Shown here: positions 12,300-23,914 of the stretch, in pieces
Numbering within the stretch: position 1 is the first letter of the stretch
How the letters are laid out: each line of letters starts with the position of its first letter
NCBI GenBank assembly: GCA_016808115.1
Contig: JAEQBH010000667.1
Span: forward strand, 310,001 to 374,000
Origin: Tetrastigma voinierianum
Lineage: Eukaryota > Streptophyta > Magnoliopsida > Vitales > Vitaceae
Direction: 5' to 3'
Length of the DNA: 64,000 nucleotides
The notes under the pieces: model-generated
The model's database searches: none
The model's input: the letters and a program-made list of their open reading frames with translations, nothing else
What the model was told of the DNA's origin: nothing
Made by a program: the position numbers and the translations under genes

Positions 12300-12868
12300 T
12301 TACCTTTTTCTTTAAGTCGTTTCTTAAATTTGGGTTCAATCATTCTTCATGTGCCCCTTCTTGTACAAAAGAAACACTTGGATTCCTTATTAATGTCGCC
12401 TTAGGGTGGTATTTTGTTTTTCCCATTCTTATTGGCTTGATTTTTATTTTGATTCCTTTCTTTGTTCTGGTTCTTATCCTAAGCAACCAGTAACGCACTT
12501 TCTCCCTAGTCCATAAGCAACACCCATTCCTCTTGAACACACATGGCCAATCGTTTATTAATCGACAGCTTATCTCTACGTGTGTTATATGAGATTTTAA
12601 AGAGCACATATTGTTGTGACAGAGTGTTCAAAATATAGTGTACCAAAAAGGATTTAGACATGTAAACTTCAAGTGGTTAAGTTGAGTTGCAATATCCCTC
12701 ATTTCCATGATGTGCTTGAAAACAACTCAAAATTCGACATTTTTCCTATCTAAAAACCTTTTCTTAAAACACTTTTGAAGTTAGACATCACAATTACTCG
12801 ACTTTGCTAGTTGTCAAGACTAATGTTTTCCTTGACTACATGTATGTTTTCAAGCCTTTTAAGGTATT
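12300..12868 (-). pseudogene. copia gag remnant with zinc knuckle
   Basis: Seen: minus-strand peptides VFKHIMEMRDIATQLNHLK near 12730-12680, ISYNTH-like text near 12590, CVQEE-like text near 12540, a Lys/Asn-rich stretch, and a knuckle beginning KCFFC near 12375-12360, followed by a frameshift in the CX2C-X4-HX4C pattern. All are typical of UBN2/copia gag (family knowledge). The N-terminal part would lie beyond 12868 but is not evident after the LTR inserted there. Confidence 0.8.
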
Positions 12869-13077
12869 TGATAGGTGTGAATCTTGTTAGCATTTTTAGT
12901 ATGATTTTCATGTGTTTTATGTAGCAAATCATTCACACCTCTCTCAGGAAGATCTAAGCCCCATTTACTTATGTTTCACGAGTTTAGAAGGAAAATCAAA
13001 CAAAGTAATGGAAAGAAATCAGTTTAAATGAAGTTGTTGATTTGCGCGATACATCTTTTGGGTTGCAGGCGAAGGTT

Positions 13078-13373
13078 GTTCGCCATGGTGAGTTGTTCAC
13101 CATGGCAAGATGTTCTACCAGCTATGAAAGGAGTGCTTATGCTGTGGTGAATCTCAGTCAATATAGCGACCTCAGGTCGCCACTTAGAAGGATATTGCCG
13201 GCTGGCATGAAGAGGTTCACCGCAATGAAAATATGGTTAAGCGTGAAAAGTTCACCATGGTGAAACCCTTTGTTCTGATGGTGAAGGAGCGAGAGATAAG
13301 ATGACATATGTATTGTAAACCGCCACTAAGGAAAGAAGCCCGCTTTTCTTGCGGTTCGCGCCGGCTGGAGAGC
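13078..13373 (+). repeat. Cluster of GTTCACCATGGTGAA-type palindromes in LTR U3
   Basis: Seen: GTTCGCCATGGTGAG, GTTCACCATGGCAAG, GTTCACCGCAATGAA, GTTCACCATGGTGAA and four or five weaker copies, plus GCGACCTCAGGTCGC at 13165-13179. It stands in the same place as the TTCGC-type cluster of the homologous LTR, about 45 bp before TATA, but the motif is different. Confidence 0.75.
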
Positions 13374-13417
13374 AACAAACCGATTTTTGAGCCCATCATC
13401 GACCGATTACCGAGGCA

Positions 13418-13425
13418 TATAAATA
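13418..13425 (+). promoter_or_regulatory. LTR TATA box (TATAAATA)
   Basis: Seen: TATAAATA in GGCATATAAATAGATG, downstream of the palindrome cluster, matching the TATA box at 1644 in the related LTR. Confidence 0.62.
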
Positions 13426-14590
13426 GATGTTCTTTAGACATTATTAGTTGAGAACTTTGAGAGGGGCTCTCTCTAGTGTTTTCCAGTATTGAATTTATTG
13501 ATTTTAGGTTTAGATTTGTATCTTAGTTTTAGAGTTTGTTTGTAGTATTTTTGGTTTTGTGCGCGTTAATCTTTGGGAAGCACGGCCTTGTGGAGTGGAG
13601 TTCAACTTGGGTTTGGTTGAAAGTCATTTGCGGCTTAAACCTGTATTGTATTTCTATCTCTTCTCTTCTTCAATTTATGCGAGTTTATGTTTGTCGATGA
13701 GACAATTTATTAGGTTTGATGGGTGAAAGTATTAACTCAACATTTCATAGGGTCGGTTATCAGATTTGGTGTTTGATTTCTCTAATCTTTGTTTGGTTGG
13801 ATGTTTTATGCCTAATTTTTTTTATTTTGTGTTAATACTTAGATTATTATGGTTTCGGTTAATTGATACACACTAAGAATCGGATCTTCGATCTTTTTAT
13901 TAGGGTATCCTTGGTGACACTTGGATTAAGGCCTAAAATTTGGTTCTGATTCTCTTAAGGCGTGAATCAATTAATTGAGATTCGAATTAGAAAGATTACA
14001 GTGTAGCGGATTTCCATTGGAGGGGACAAATGTATTGAAGCGTGAGGATTGCGAGAACTAGCATTTGCCCGTCAGAGCTTTACTAGTAACTCTGCAGGAC
14101 ATAGCGCCCATTAATAGAGTTCTCGTGCCCAAAATGCCATAAAAGTATTGCCCTATGCGATTTGAGGACATAGCGTGAATGAATTAGTTCTTGTGAGAAA
14201 ATCTGGGGAACCACAAAATTGGGATCATTATCTGCAGTGTCCTCGGACCTGACTTAAGTTGTAATTCATTCATCTTGGGCCTTATCTATATGAATCCTTA
14301 AACATCAATGAAGACAACCAACCCTAGTTCCTCTTTAAGTAGTTTTCTTTCGATTTTAGTCAATTGCTCCAGTTTTCATAAAGCACATTGTTTTTGTTTT
14401 GTTTTGTTTTTATTTTTATTTTATAATTTCTTCTCAAACAATTGAGTCGCGCAAATAGTTAACGACTTTTGGCTCGCTAGGAATTATTTGTCCAGCATTA
14501 AAACCCACACCTTCCTCGTAAAGACGATCTTGGTTCGTAGTGAAAACCATTTTATTACTTTATGCGAGCACACATTGCCTTGTGGTTGGC

Positions 14591-15912
14591 TTGATTATCT
14601 ATTATGGCTCTTAAATCACATGAGGATCGACAAACTAAGTTTTAGGATCTGAGTTGAATCTTTAGAAACTTCGGTGGGTGATTGATGACCCAGCGAAAGC
14701 ATGATTGGATGAGAGATGGAGGTTGGAACCACATTTTGTTGAATTTCACACCTAGAATAAGGTGGGAGGGAAATTTTGCTCCCACATCCCCTAGGAGCGA
14801 ACGTGTTTTCTTTGGTTGCCGAGGCTGAGCCATTTCTTTCACGAGGCGGGGAGCGGAGGTATAGCCACATAGGACGAGCATGTCTTGGTCGATTTTCTTT
14901 CCTTTTTTAATCCTACACATCTCAATATGGAATATTTGGATTAGGAATCGATGTAACTTGCCTAATTAGCCCTCAAACATGTACAAATGTCCTTTATAAA
15001 TAGGATGATCGATAAAGAACAAATCATCCACAAATGCGCAGTTATTAAATAAAATAGTTTTCTATTATCTCTTATGCTCTTAACAACTCCTTTCTTTTAT
15101 GCACGCTTTTTTTTTTTGCTTTTCTTCTTTCTTATTTTATGCACTCTTTTTTTTTTTTTGATGCAGCTGATGCCATCTCACCAGCCAGCGGGGTGAGTAA
15201 GTATACAATATTATTGGGTTTGGGTGGATCTAAGCCCTCACCATTGACCATAATGAGGGTATATTGACATCTAAAGAAAGATTGTGGCTTGTTGTATGCT
15301 CGTGGCCTAGGAAGCGAATGCAGATGCGAGGCTTCATGGGGTTGAGCGTGACGCCGACTTCGTTAGATGACCCTAGATGTATTAGTGAAGGATTTTTGCT
15401 GTTGGTCACTTGGTTGGTGTAAGTCAATGGTATATCAAAATTGTTTTTGAAGATCTGCCCTTCGTATGCTCGATTGATTTCCTCTTGTCTAGAGACACAG
15501 AAATAGTCAAGGTGTAAACCTTTTTGACGACATATCAGGTATCACAATGCTCTCATTCACCTAGAACTTGAACTTCATTATAAATCTATAAGAGGACTAC
15601 CCCGATTACCGTTAGAATTCATAATGTGTGAATTCTTGTGCAAACTAAGCCCCGGGATGCTTTTTAATTATGATTTTACCACAAAAGTAACTAACTCTAC
15701 GCATATAAATGAATAAAAAATCCGAACTTTACGTGAAAGGAAGTTTTCCACGAGAAAGTGTCTTTTTGAAAATTCGAAACTAGTAGAAAACCATATATCT
15801 TGGTGACCTAAAAGCCATTATACACCACAGTAGCTCCTAGCTACTTGTTAAGGTGGAATTAGGTATTATAGATTTTTGTGCATTCTGAACGTGATCACCA
15901 AGTGACGAATCA
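14591..15912. other. Unclassified LTR-like sequence between two retroelement remnants
   Basis: Seen: two short minus-strand open stretches (14920-14642 and 15427-15230, the latter with SKNPSLIHLGSSNEVGV) that I do not recognise. A TATAAATA lies at 14995-15002, with T-rich tracts around 15105-15160. The segment ends at a degenerate tRNA-Asp primer site, so its last part is probably a 5' LTR (inference). No partner LTR was recognised in the window. Confidence 0.4.
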
Positions 15913-15914
15913 TA

Positions 15915-15932
15915 TGGCACCATTGACGGGGA
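15915..15932 (+). promoter_or_regulatory. Degenerate primer-binding site, tRNA-Asp type
   Basis: Seen: TGGCACCATTGACGGGGA. The complement of plant tRNA-Asp 3' end is TGGCGCCGTTGCCGGGGA (family knowledge), three mismatches away. The Athila-like element at 23722 has the same type of site at 26562. Confidence 0.6.
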
Positions 15933-17561
15933 TGGCACCAAATGGTTAGGTAATTTAAAGTTCTTGCTCTTTTTTTTTCTTTTCAATTTTTTTGCAATTT
16001 TTCTTTTTGTATCTATTTTCTTTGGGATTAACTCTATTAATATTTTTCTTTAGTTTTTATTTTTTCTTTTAGTTTCGATTTTTCTTTTTGTTTTCAATGG
16101 ATCATTTAATATTCATGGGATGATGAAGGGCGTGGTTGATCTGCACTACGATATCTGGAAGGCAGAAGAAGCAACTTGAGAAAGGGCACGACTTTACCTT
16201 AAAGCCAATCACTTGTATTCACATGAAAGTGACTTTCACCCTATGTGGGATATATTTATGGAACTCTGACGCCTACCCCGACCATAGACATAAAACACTA
16301 ACTCTGGTTCTTCTACTCAATGACATCTAACTGTGAATGACTCACTTAAAAGCTTGTGCGAGGTTATCTCCTTGACAAAATCCCGATAATGGTTCTTTAT
16401 TAGGACAACAAGATATTCTGACTCAGATGGGAAAATATATATAGAGCTTAGAGAGGTAAAGTAAGACCTTTGGATACATTGTTGGGGCACACCCAAAGAG
16501 AAAGGTAAGGACTTAAATGAATTGATTTCTGTAACTCAAAAAAGTGCAGGACTTGAAAGAAGGTTGAAAGAATTCCCGTCTCCGCAAAGCAACCCAGATC
16601 ATCATGTGGCATACCTCCTACCCAAACTTAAGGATATAAGTGGGAATGAAGACAGGAATCTAAACATGTTTATAATTAGTGAATAAGACGTGTTAAACTT
16701 TACAAATCCTTCTCTCCTCATAGGTGAACGAAAAAGGGTTAATGAACACATCATGCAAAGGTTGGACAACATTGAGAGCTTAAAGAACTATAAAGTTTCG
16801 GCTATACAAAATGGACACATAGAGGTCCCGAAGATGGTCCTCTTATCGAAATTGAAACCTCGAATGCTAGAAAGCTCAAAACATTCCATGGAAAATAATG
16901 AAAAATTCATCTTTGAACCCCCATGAGTCTCCTTAGACTCATCTATCCGGGCTTAGTCTTTCTTGAGACTAACTAGCCCACCAAATTTAATTTTCTACAC
17001 TTAGAATTAATTTAAATAAGTTGCTTTTAAATTATGTTTTTACTTTCATATCTAATGTTTGGGGAAGGTTGTGCTTTTGCAACAGCTTTAGAGTTTATCG
17101 ACATCTTTTGTGACTCATGGTGATTGGCCTTTATGGGTGCCTTAGTTCATCTTGGGTGCTTTGTGCTTTGGAGGTAAATCCTAGTTGTATAATCCTTCGA
17201 CGAGGTAATTCATCCTAACTTTCTATCTTTATGCTTCAATGAAGGTATGATTCATCTTAGTTGGGGAGGAAAAAACTTTGAAAACGGGATAATTTAATCC
17301 AAAATTTAATTTTTATTGCTTTCTTTTCATGTTTTGAGTGTTTTTCTATTTCTTTTACTTTCTTGTGTATCCATTGAGTTAGGAGTGTGTTGAATATTAT
17401 TTTGAGGTGCATTGGTATTGTTCTTAAATTCAATTAGTTAAGTTGGGATACCTTTGTATTTGTTTGACCTAGAACTTGAGAAAGTCTAGTGTTTGTGGGA
17501 GACTAGGCTTGATAGCCATATTGTCTTTCAAAATATTATTCCTTTTTGGAACTTGTATTGA

Positions 17562-17586
17562 ACACACACACACACACACACACACA
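17562..17586. repeat. (AC)n microsatellite
   Basis: Seen: twelve and a half uninterrupted AC units in the non-coding part of the retroelement remnant. Confidence 0.95.
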
Positions 17587-18402
17587 TACTAGATCTCTTG
17601 CATTTTCATTGAAACCAGCCCCTTCTACTTAAATGATTCTTTCTTTGAGATATGATTAGACTTCTATAGTAATGGGACACCTTTAAAAGAAAGGTTAATG
17701 AGCCTCAACTATACAAAAATCATAAAAAGAACAAAAAAAAAAAAAAAACATAAAAGCATAAAAATTAGAAAAAGAAAATGATAAAAAGTGAGTTGATCCA
17801 ATCGAAATCTTGAGCACAGTCCAAGGGGAATTGAATGTCTAGTTCCCTAAGCCATTTGGTTGGGACTCATTGACTTCACTACTCATTACATGGAATATAA
17901 GATGGGCGATTTCGGGCCAGGTGTCTGTTATTGCTTCGGCGGTTAGCCTCTGGCGAAGTCCTAAGGGAAACTTAATGCCCGAGCAGTTCTAACCAATTGT
18001 CGGGTATCTCTCCACTGGGCGTGGCCACTGCTAGATTCCTTCGCCATTACACTTACAACAAAAATATATATAATAGTATGAGTAAATAAAAATGTGCGTT
18101 CTCAACCTATTCTATTTTCTTCATGTCAAAAAGTGAGCTGAATTTGGTTGGGGAGTCTTGGAACTAATGTTTATGTTTGAGTTCTAACACAACCCTTCCA
18201 CCAAGGTCCTTGAGTAAAGATTGATTAAGAACATGGAGGCGAGATTGCCTTAATCGCCATGGCACTAGATACCTCATCCTTAGAGATTATAAATGCATTG
18301 GAATCTCGACTAGACTAACTTGATGTAGCCATTGTTGATGCATTACAATGAAAACAGCTCTTGCACACCATACTATTAAACACTAAAAGCAATACCACAT
18401 AA

Positions 18403-18771
18403 TTGAAAACCAAGAATAACTCCTGCATAGCCCATCAATCGCCATATTCTCTCCCCTCTGGCATAGACTCGATAAATAATTGTCATTCTCCCATAGTTCA
18501 TCATAGTAAAAAAAAAAAAAAAAATAGCAATGAAACTCAAAGTCATTTTCCAAAGACCCGAAAGCTCCCCATCTTTCATCAAAATCATCCTCTTGAAACT
18601 CAAAGGCTCACAATCGTGTATCACAACAAAAGCTCTCAGCCGCAAGTTCAAGTATCATTCTCGAGTAAGATAAAACAAGAAGATCAATCTGTAATAATCG
18701 AAAAGAAAACTAAGACTCCCAATGGCAAGTCCAAGAAATCACATCCAAATAATACAGGACAACATGAATAG
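18403..18771 (+). other. Unrecognised 122-codon open stretch, low-complexity Lys/Ser/Asn-rich
   Basis: Seen: an open stretch containing a poly-A run (18508-18524) read as KKKKK, followed by Ser/Gln/His/Lys-rich sequence. No domain, signal peptide or membrane segment is apparent. It lies directly before the target duplication of the Tat-like element (caacc at 18805). It may be a chance ORF or a piece of an older element, and I assign no function. Confidence 0.2.
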
Positions 18772-18809
18772 ATTAAGAACAGTAACAAATGCTCCATGAC
18801 TATTCAACC

Positions 18810-19426
18810 TGATCGGGTTTAAAATACCGGCGCCGCAGTCTGCAACATTGTTTCAAATGCCAGCTTAAGAAGGGATTACGAAGGTGCCTAGTACCGTTGT
18901 CGGGCCTCGACGGCATCCCCAAACACAGCCCAAAAACGAGGGCCCGTAAAGTCACCTTTCAAAAGGTCATAATATAATCAAAGAACTCCGCACTAAAAGT
19001 GAAAATACTCCACCCCACCAATTAGAAAGCAGATATTTCCAATTATTATCGCTTCATCACCATATCCTCTTCCATGCCAATCTATGATAAGGAAAGAAAA
19101 TCCCTCACCCAATGGGAAAAATATCGTATCATCATCCAACTAGGAAAGTTATTATTCTATATCATCATCCAACTAGGAAACTGATCATGATGACCCATTA
19201 TAAATACCTTTCCAAAGCCACCCCATCTGCAAAGGTATGCATAACTTCATTCTAAGCGCTGAACTTCTTCCACGTAGAAAGAACTAACTTAGGCATCGGA
19301 GAGGGAACGGGCGAGCCATCGCCAATCCTTTTTGTTTCTCATTTTTGTAGAGGAGCCCAACGTCAGTAGACAGCTGGATCAAATCCAATTCCAAAGTAGT
19401 TCGTTCCAGCCTGAATAAAAAGATCA
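18810..19426 (+). mobile_element. 5' LTR of the Tat-like element
   Basis: Seen: aligns with 44132-44755 over its length, for example GATAAGGAAAGAAAATC, CCCAATGGGAAAAATATCG, GATCATGATGACCCATTATAAATAC and GAGAGGGAACGGGCGAGCC. Similarity is patchy, with short stretches (18826-18900) that differ much more than the rest. TATAAATA occurs at 19199-19206. Confidence 0.9.
19199..19206 (+). promoter_or_regulatory. LTR TATA box (TATAAATA)
   Basis: Seen: CCCATTATAAATACC, conserved in the 3' LTR near 44519-44526. It lies mid-LTR, as expected for the U3 promoter. Confidence 0.6.
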
Positions 19427-19599
19427 CTGGGCCACGCCACTCGTCAGGATGACAAGCTCCTTTACAAATAAAGCCGATTCTTCAATGATCGATGGTATCA
19501 ACTCTAACATAAGGAGCCACGCTAATCCCTAAGGATGCTATACCAAAGAAGGCGACGTGAGATAGCTTCCACCACCCAGGTACAATTTAAAACTATAAT

Positions 19600-20690
19600 G
19601 TGCCAATATGGATGAGAGATGGAGGCGCCCTGCCTCACCCGCCAACCAACGCTGTCGAGAGAATCGGGAGCGGAAATCATCAGTGCAACGCAACGCCTCT
19701 CACAAGAGACGATGTGAGCCCGTGGAAGGCTAAAAAACACTATTACCCGAGGAGAACAACACCTCAACCCTCCTCGAGAAGCATATGGAGAGGAGAAACC
19801 GTGCTGGAAGCTAGGGATCATGATCCCTGCAAACCCCCTAGAGAGAACAAGAACGAGGAGAGGTCATAGGACAAATGTGAGAGTGACGGGCCCATCCAGC
19901 CAGGGATCTGTCGAGAGAGCATGTTTGTGGCATTCAACAAGAGTCACCACATGAAGGAGGCGGTAAAGGCTGTCGAGTCTAACCTCATTAACGCCCCAAG
20001 ATGCAACTAAACCTAACCCCTCGTCACGCCCAGGTGCCATATCCCCCTTCCTCGCAAAATTCCGTGAGCGCCGCAAATCGAAACGTTCAATGGAACGAAA
20101 GACCCCATCGATCACCCTCAACACAAGAACCGGGATGGAGTCGCATGGATATCACCCCATACGATGTAGAGCCTTCGCTATCACTCTAAAGGGCCCAGCA
20201 TTGGCCTGGTTTAACAGATTGCCACCGTCTTCCGTCTCATCATTCACAGAGCTTTCCATCGCATTCGTCTCCCACTTTATTGGAGCAAGGACATACAGGA
20301 AGCCAAGTTATCACCTTCTGACCATAAAGTAGAGCTCATAGGAGAGCCTGAGGTCGTACGTCCAGAGGTTTAACGCAGAGTCTTTAAAGGTGGATATTCC
20401 CGATGAAAAATTCGCCATTACCGCTTTCATTGTAGGGTTGGGGGTGCAGTCGAAAGACCTAATGTTCTCTATCTCAAAGAACCCTTAGGCGAGCATGGCC
20501 GAGGTCCTCGCCAAAACAGAAAAGTATATCAACGGTGAAGAAGCCCTCTTATCCAAGCAAAGAAGCTCTTCTACCCAAAAGGAAAAGAGCAGGGCGACAA
20601 TGAACGGAACGTTCAAGGAGTGTGCGTATTGCGGACAACCTCGTGAAGGAACAGGGAAAACAGAGAATGATCCCTAAAGCGACAAGGAAA
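19600..20690 (+). pseudogene. Tat-type gag remnant
   Basis: Seen: an open stretch at 19600-19869 leads in. The retrotransposon-gag domain is readable at 20090-20332 (LKGPALAWFNRLPPSSVSSF, then AFVSHFIGARTYRK), continues after stops at 20330-20345 (SYVQRFNAESLKV, then ITAFIVGLGVQSKDL), and ends with an open stretch at 20495-20677 (AEVLAKTEKYINGEEAL) and a partial zinc knuckle CAYCGQ. These peptides are typical of Tat gag. Frame changes and stops inactivate it. Gag forms the particle that packages element RNA. Confidence 0.88.
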
Positions 20691-20889
20691 CGTCAGAGAC
20701 TGCCTGGGACCACCTCACTGAAATGTTGAAGAACGGTATTCACCAAGGCAATCTAATCTCCGATGGCCTCAAGTGTCACGGTGTCCTACGCTAAGTAATA
20801 ACACGGTAAAGGTTTCCCCGAGATGGCCATCCCAGATAAAGTCAGACCTAGCAAAAAGAGACGATACCAAATACTGTAGTTCCACAGGG

Positions 20890-23721
20890 GTCACAGACAC
20901 CAAATAGATGACTGCATCCAACTGAGGAAGGAAATTGAATACTTGATCCGGGAATGCGGCATCTCACTATTTACGCGGGCCTCGCAGGGGCAGAGCAAAC
21001 TAGCCACTACTCCTCGTCGCCCAACCCAGCCAAGACTACTCGGGAAATCCATGTGGACTCTGAGGGTTTGGCAGGAGGGAGAGTCCAAACAGCCAGAAGG
21101 TCCCACTACAAGCAAAGATCGATTGGGGGAAACCTTAGAAATACAAACCGTATCCAAACTTCCTCGGCTAGATACTACCATAACCTTTTCAGACTTTGAC
21201 ATGGAAGGCTGCCAACATCCCCATGACGACCCACTTGTGATAAAATCCATAGTAGGCAATAAAACGATCCATAGGGTCCTTGTCGACAATGGAAGCTCAG
21301 CCGACATCATCTTCGCATCGGCTTTCGACAAAATGGACATTGGAAGGAGAGAAGCTAGAGCTACCACCGTCTACGTGGGTTCTCGGGAGAACGAAAATCG
21401 ACCTATGGTCTGGACAAATGTGCTCACTTGGGAGACCCCCATGCCGCCAATAATAAGTTGAGATTTCATAAGACGCCCCATCGTCACAACATGTTACTAG
21501 GTAGGCCCTCTCTCAATGCCATAATGGTCATTCCCTCCGCTTATCACATGGTTATCAAATTCCCAACTGGAAATGGGGTAGGAATGGTCTAAGGAAACCA
21601 GAGCATAGCCAAGGAATGTTACACAGCATCAATGAAGCAAAACACGGTTGACAACATCTACACGGACGAGCTCGACACGCCGACGAGGTGAGTAACGCAT
21701 CGAAATTTAAGAACTAGAGCCGCTGCGCCTGACGACCAAATTTAACACCGCCTACATAGGCCTGCTTCGGTTAAGGACATCAAAAGCCTCTATCCGCTTC
21801 AAAAGAACATGGAGGTATTTGTTTCGGTGCCAGGAAGAAATGGTGGAATCGACCAGAAGATCACCACGCATCACCGCCGCCTCCATCCTTTAAACCTACA
21901 AGCAAAAGAGAAGGAGTTTTTCCCCCGGGAAGTAGCGCGATTAACAAAGATATCGCTTCCTCCCAGCAAAGGCAACGAGAGGTGGAAAATACCCAATGGT
22001 CAGCCAACGCGAATTTCGGCCAAAAGAAAACGACAAGTGGTGGCTTTGCATCGATTTCACAGACATCAACAAGGCCTGCCCAAAAGATGGCTTCCCTCTA
22101 CCTCGGATTGATCTCATAGTGGACGCTACGGTCGGTCATGAACTCCTCAGCTTCATGGACGCCTTCTCTGGCTACAACCGATCAAGATTGACCCCAAATA
22201 ATGCGCGATATGAACCCCATCATTGCACCGGTTAAGGAACCTTTAAGGAACCCATCATATCGAAAGGATGCCCTTGACCTGTTAATGCGCATGCCACCTA
22301 CCAAAGGTTGGTGGAGAAGATGTTCCAAAAGAAAATTTGAGCATTTATGGAGGTACATATAGACGACATGTTGGTAAAATCGGTAAAGGCCGAGCTCCAC
22401 ATAACCCATCTAGCCGAGGCATTCCAAGTTTTGAAAAGCTACAATATGAAGTTAAACCTAGCCAAATGCGCCTTCGGAGTCTCCGTAGGGAAGTTCTTGG
22501 GTTTTATAGTCAACAACCGAGGAATAGAGGCAAACCCAGATAAGATAAAGGCTGTGCACGATATGTTGCCTCCTTCAAACATTAAGGACATTCAATGCCC
22601 GACAAGGAGAATAGCTGCGCTGAGCCGCTTCATGTCTAAGGCCAGCGACAAATGTCAGCCTTTCTTTCAGGTCCTGAAAAAGGCCTTCCAGTGGGATGCA
22701 CGTTGCAAGAAGGCATTCACGACACTCAAAACCTACCTGAGCTCTCCCCCTGTTCTAGTAAGCCCTTCCGAGGGAGGATTCCTCACTCTCTACCTGGCCG
22801 TTTTAGACTTCTCAACTAGTGCTGGCCTAGTCAGAGAACGGGACAGAGTGCAATAGTCAGTCTACTAATGCAGCCGAGCTCTAAGAGGAGCATAGGAGAG
22901 GTATCCAAAGATGGAGAAGCTGATCCTCGCGTTGGTAACTACATCCAGAAAACTCCGACCTTACTTCCAAGCTCATACCGTCGAAGTCCCAACCAAATAT
23001 TCGATGAAGCAAATACTGCATAGGCCAGAGACCTCCGGAAGGCTAACAAAGTGGGTTATAGAGCTGGGTGAATTCAACATCAGGTAAAAACCAAGGACAG
23101 CGATAAAAGGTAGATATCAAGTGCATTTCATCATGGTTCCACCCGCCAGTCTACTTGAGGCTACCAAACTAGCACCACCTCCCCATCCGAGATTATCCTG
23201 ACGTGGCCGCAATGTCTAAGGAAGCGGTGACTAATCCCCGACCTCCAGATGGGATAGATATCGGCACACCCCGCATTCTGGGCCCAAGCCCAATAACGAG
23301 GCCGAATAATGGTATCGCCATAATTGGACTTAACCTCGCCCACCGGCGAAGCAACCGCTAGGGAGGTAAGCAAATACCCCAATTGGTGGTAAAGTTGATA
23401 GAAGACTCCTACGAGGCTAGAGGTGAGAGAATTGCTTAAGAAGTTCATACGAGTTCAGGTCAAGCATGTACCTAGAACAGAGAATTCCCGAGCTGATGCC
23501 TTGGCAAAGCTAACAACAGCCTCACAAGAAGACCTGGGCACACTGATATCTGTTGAACACCTCCCAGAACCCTCAGTGAGCATCGACAACGGAGAAGCCT
23601 CCCCTGTGATGTTCAAACCGAGCTGGATGGACCCCATCTGGGATTACTTGGTGGATGGTACATTGCCAAGTGACCCAAAGGAGGCATCCAAACTCAAAGC
23701 GAGGTCGGCAAGATTCACCGT
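20890..23721 (+). pseudogene. Tat-type pol remnant: protease, reverse transcriptase, RNase H
   Basis: Seen: 20943-21461 is open and carries the protease context ITFSDFDMEGCQ, HDDPLVI and the active-site region VDNGSSADII. RT appears at 21996-22180 (DKWWLCIDFTDINKACPKDG, then PRIDLIVDA and LLSFMDAFSGYN). About 40 residues of the RT palm are then garbled or deleted (22185-22300). It resumes at 22320 with the catalytic box as VHIDDMLVKS. An open stretch at 22347-22856 spans thumb, connection and start of RNase H. Another at 23423-23752 gives the RNase H end (VPRTENSRADALAKL) and linker. The linker frame is cut at 23721 by the Athila-like element and resumes at 38317. Confidence 0.9.
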
Positions 23722-23914
23722 TGATGAGTCTAAAAACTCATTTGATTTTTAATCCATTTTTCTGAGTATATTACAAGATAATTGTTTATTCATATGCAGA
23801 AAACTGGGTAATTTACTCAATTTTAATTTTGCAGAAAAATACAAAGATAAATTAAAATCAAAGAAAAACCGGAAGAATGAACCCGAGAAGAGAAAGGAAG
23901 TTAAACTGAAAATG

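Larger units (their letters stand above)
9736..12868 (-). mobile_element. Ty1/copia retrotransposon remnant, truncated at both sides by insertions
   Basis: Seen: read on the minus strand from right to left, the order is gag with zinc knuckle, GAG-pre-integrase, integrase, then RT. Integrase before RT is diagnostic of Ty1/copia. The RT reading breaks off at 9736 where the Athila-like LTR was inserted, and the gag breaks at 12868 where another LTR begins. The remaining RNase H and LTR must lie left of the window. It is the oldest layer of the left block. Confidence 0.87.
12869..14590 (+). mobile_element. LTR of the 1129-5450 family, right edge uncertain
   Basis: Seen: starts TGATAGGTGTGAATCTTG and aligns with the LTR at 1129 through the whole length, including the GGAAAATCAAACAAAG segment, the TATA region, the AATTGATACACACTAAG/GGATCTTCGATC part and the CACACCTTCC tail near 14508. 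The length matches the 1.72 kb of the uninterrupted relative. The bases before it are gtatt. I found no exact copy of these at the right end, so a target duplication is not confirmed and the element could be a 5' LTR of a deleted copy. Confidence 0.75.
15913..18300 (+). mobile_element. Remnant of an LTR retrotransposon without recognisable pol
   Basis: Seen: a primer-site-like TGGCACCATTGACGGGGA at 15915-15932 is followed by a T-rich leader and then scattered short ORFs. The longest (16690-16926) encodes a peptide with HIMQRLDNIESLKNYK and NEKFIFEPP. This I do not recognise. ATGTTTGGGGAAGG at 17058-17071 resembles the PPT-like tracts of the Athila elements. From 17900 to 18060 there is a GC-richer, structured stretch (CTTCGGCGG...GGCGAAG). 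No RT or integrase is visible, so it is either non-autonomous or heavily deleted. Confidence 0.45.

Noticed and set aside
12869..14590. Confirmed target duplication for this LTR
   Set aside because: The left flank gtatt has no exact partner at the right end. Only a weak ctatt lies nearby, so I did not claim it.
14642..15427. Minus-strand ORFs as a protein gene
   Set aside because: Two short unrelated-looking open stretches without recognisable domains; they may be chance ORFs in LTR-like DNA.
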